Assembly (NCBI GenBank): GCA_944321125.1 | Contig: CALUKD010000014.1 | Coordinates: forward strand, 24,808-88,807 | Length of the DNA: 64,000 nucleotides | From: Candidatus Butyricimonas faecavium | GTDB lineage: Bacteria; Bacteroidota; Bacteroidia; Bacteroidales; Marinifilaceae | Direction: 5' to 3' | Shown here: positions 63,692 to 64,000 of the stretch, piece by piece | Numbering within the stretch: position 1 is the first letter of the stretch | Layout of the letters: the number at the start of each line of letters is the position of its first letter | Notes under the pieces: model-generated | What the model saw: the letters and a program-made list of their open reading frames with translations, nothing else | Told to the model about the DNA's origin: nothing | The model's database searches: none | Translations under genes and position numbers: made by a program

Positions 63692-64000
63692 TTTTGTTTA
63701 ATTTCTTTGATTTTTAATTTCCGAATATATTTTCGGGTGAAGATACTTTTTCTTTTAAATTTCGTATTTTGAAGTTTCAAAAATAAATCAATATCCATCG
63801 AATTCTCTTTTCCTGCCGTGGAATTCCACGGTAGGAAAAATAGGTACGACGTCATGCGGTATTCCTGTTTTTACTGTCATGGGTTTACTTGTTTTTGGTC
63901 AGCTTATTTAGGGTAATACGGGGTGTAGTTTCCTGAAATAGGTTTACTTAATTTGACATTTAATAAATTAGACATTCTCTTGTTATGATAATTTCCTGCT
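63692..64000. other. Intergenic tail of the window
   Basis: AT-rich with no convincing ORF or RNA gene. Contains a near-perfect 32-base palindrome at 63808-63839 and, from 63881, a pyrimidine/purine-mixed tract with no start codon in a good frame. Confidence 0.45.
63808..63839. repeat. 32-base palindrome after rex
   Basis: TTTTCCTGCCGTGGAA directly joined to TTCCACGGTAGGAAAA; only one G/T wobble breaks it. Without a loop it suits a protein-binding dyad or a cruciform better than a standard terminator. Confidence 0.5.

Noticed and set aside
1..64000. CRISPR arrays, rRNA operons or tRNA genes
   Set aside because: Scanned by eye for regular spacers, 16S/23S landmarks and tRNA cloverleaf cores; none convincing, though a lone tRNA could be missed.

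Overview
The window reads as chromosomal DNA of a Bacteroidales bacterium, most likely of the Odoribacteraceae (Butyricimonas/Odoribacter type). The grounds are a complete nqrABCDEF sodium-pumping NADH dehydrogenase, a TamL-type outer-membrane lipoprotein, Rex, DUF5117-type zinc metalloproteases, many short-signal-peptide lipoproteins, AT-rich intergenic DNA, weak or absent Shine-Dalgarno sites, and repeated promoter-like TAnnTTTG (-7) boxes, some with an upstream TTTG (-33). There are no rRNA or tRNA genes, CRISPR arrays, intact transposons or prophages that I can see. Genus assignment is inference.

Layout. 1-9510: a tight five-gene plus-strand operon for exported proteins: a DUF5117 zinc metalloprotease (its 5' end is outside the window), an adjacent paralogue that has lost all three zinc-binding histidines, a lipoprotein joining a ThuA-like domain to a DsbD-N-like dithiol domain, a TlpA-type thioredoxin, and an S9 prolyl-oligopeptidase-family enzyme. 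9556-10118 is a decayed Crp/Fnr regulator. 10475-14100: bcp-recA-DPP5-like peptidase operon. 14267-16847: small housekeeping genes and a flavodoxin/cyclophilin-fold/acetyltransferase operon facing a divergent AraC regulator. 18035-20036: an HTH repressor-like gene divergent from two uncharacterised proteins that appear to share a helical domain. 20159-23481: uvrB, an FlK-type thioesterase and a TauE/SafE exporter.

23658-31093 is the most coherent regulatory unit. A SAM-I-like riboswitch (30990-31093, minus strand) is followed within 15 bases by an unannotated 35-codon methionine-rich ORF. Then come the three genes of the non-canonical sulfide-to-homocysteine route (DUF39, NIL/ferredoxin, UPF0280), followed by metH and metF. 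Together they would turn aspartate semialdehyde and reduced sulfur into homocysteine and then methionine, with the methyl group supplied through MetF.

31285-48573: outer-membrane and envelope functions (beta-barrel protein, rRNA methyltransferase, TamL), a NarL-type two-component pair joined to a MurU-like nucleotidyltransferase, RidA, rubrerythrin with two perfect palindromes upstream, a K+/H+ antiporter, a DEAD-box helicase, an alanine symporter, an HD protein, an exported Fe/Mn superoxide dismutase, a monooxygenase-nitroreductase fusion, a YtxH/holin-X stress module, and a MATE transporter. 48574-54610: a peptide-deformylase remnant, two orphan small proteins, a GNAT acetyltransferase, glyA, a membrane protein and a PbgA/YejM-like membrane sulfatase-fold protein. 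54644-60729: nqrABCDEF. 61010-64000: META-domain lipoprotein, folC, and rex with a possible Rex operator in its own promoter. Folate-linked one-carbon genes (glyA, metF, metH, folC) and redox genes (nqr, rex, rbr, sod, bcp) recur through the window but sit in separate transcription units.
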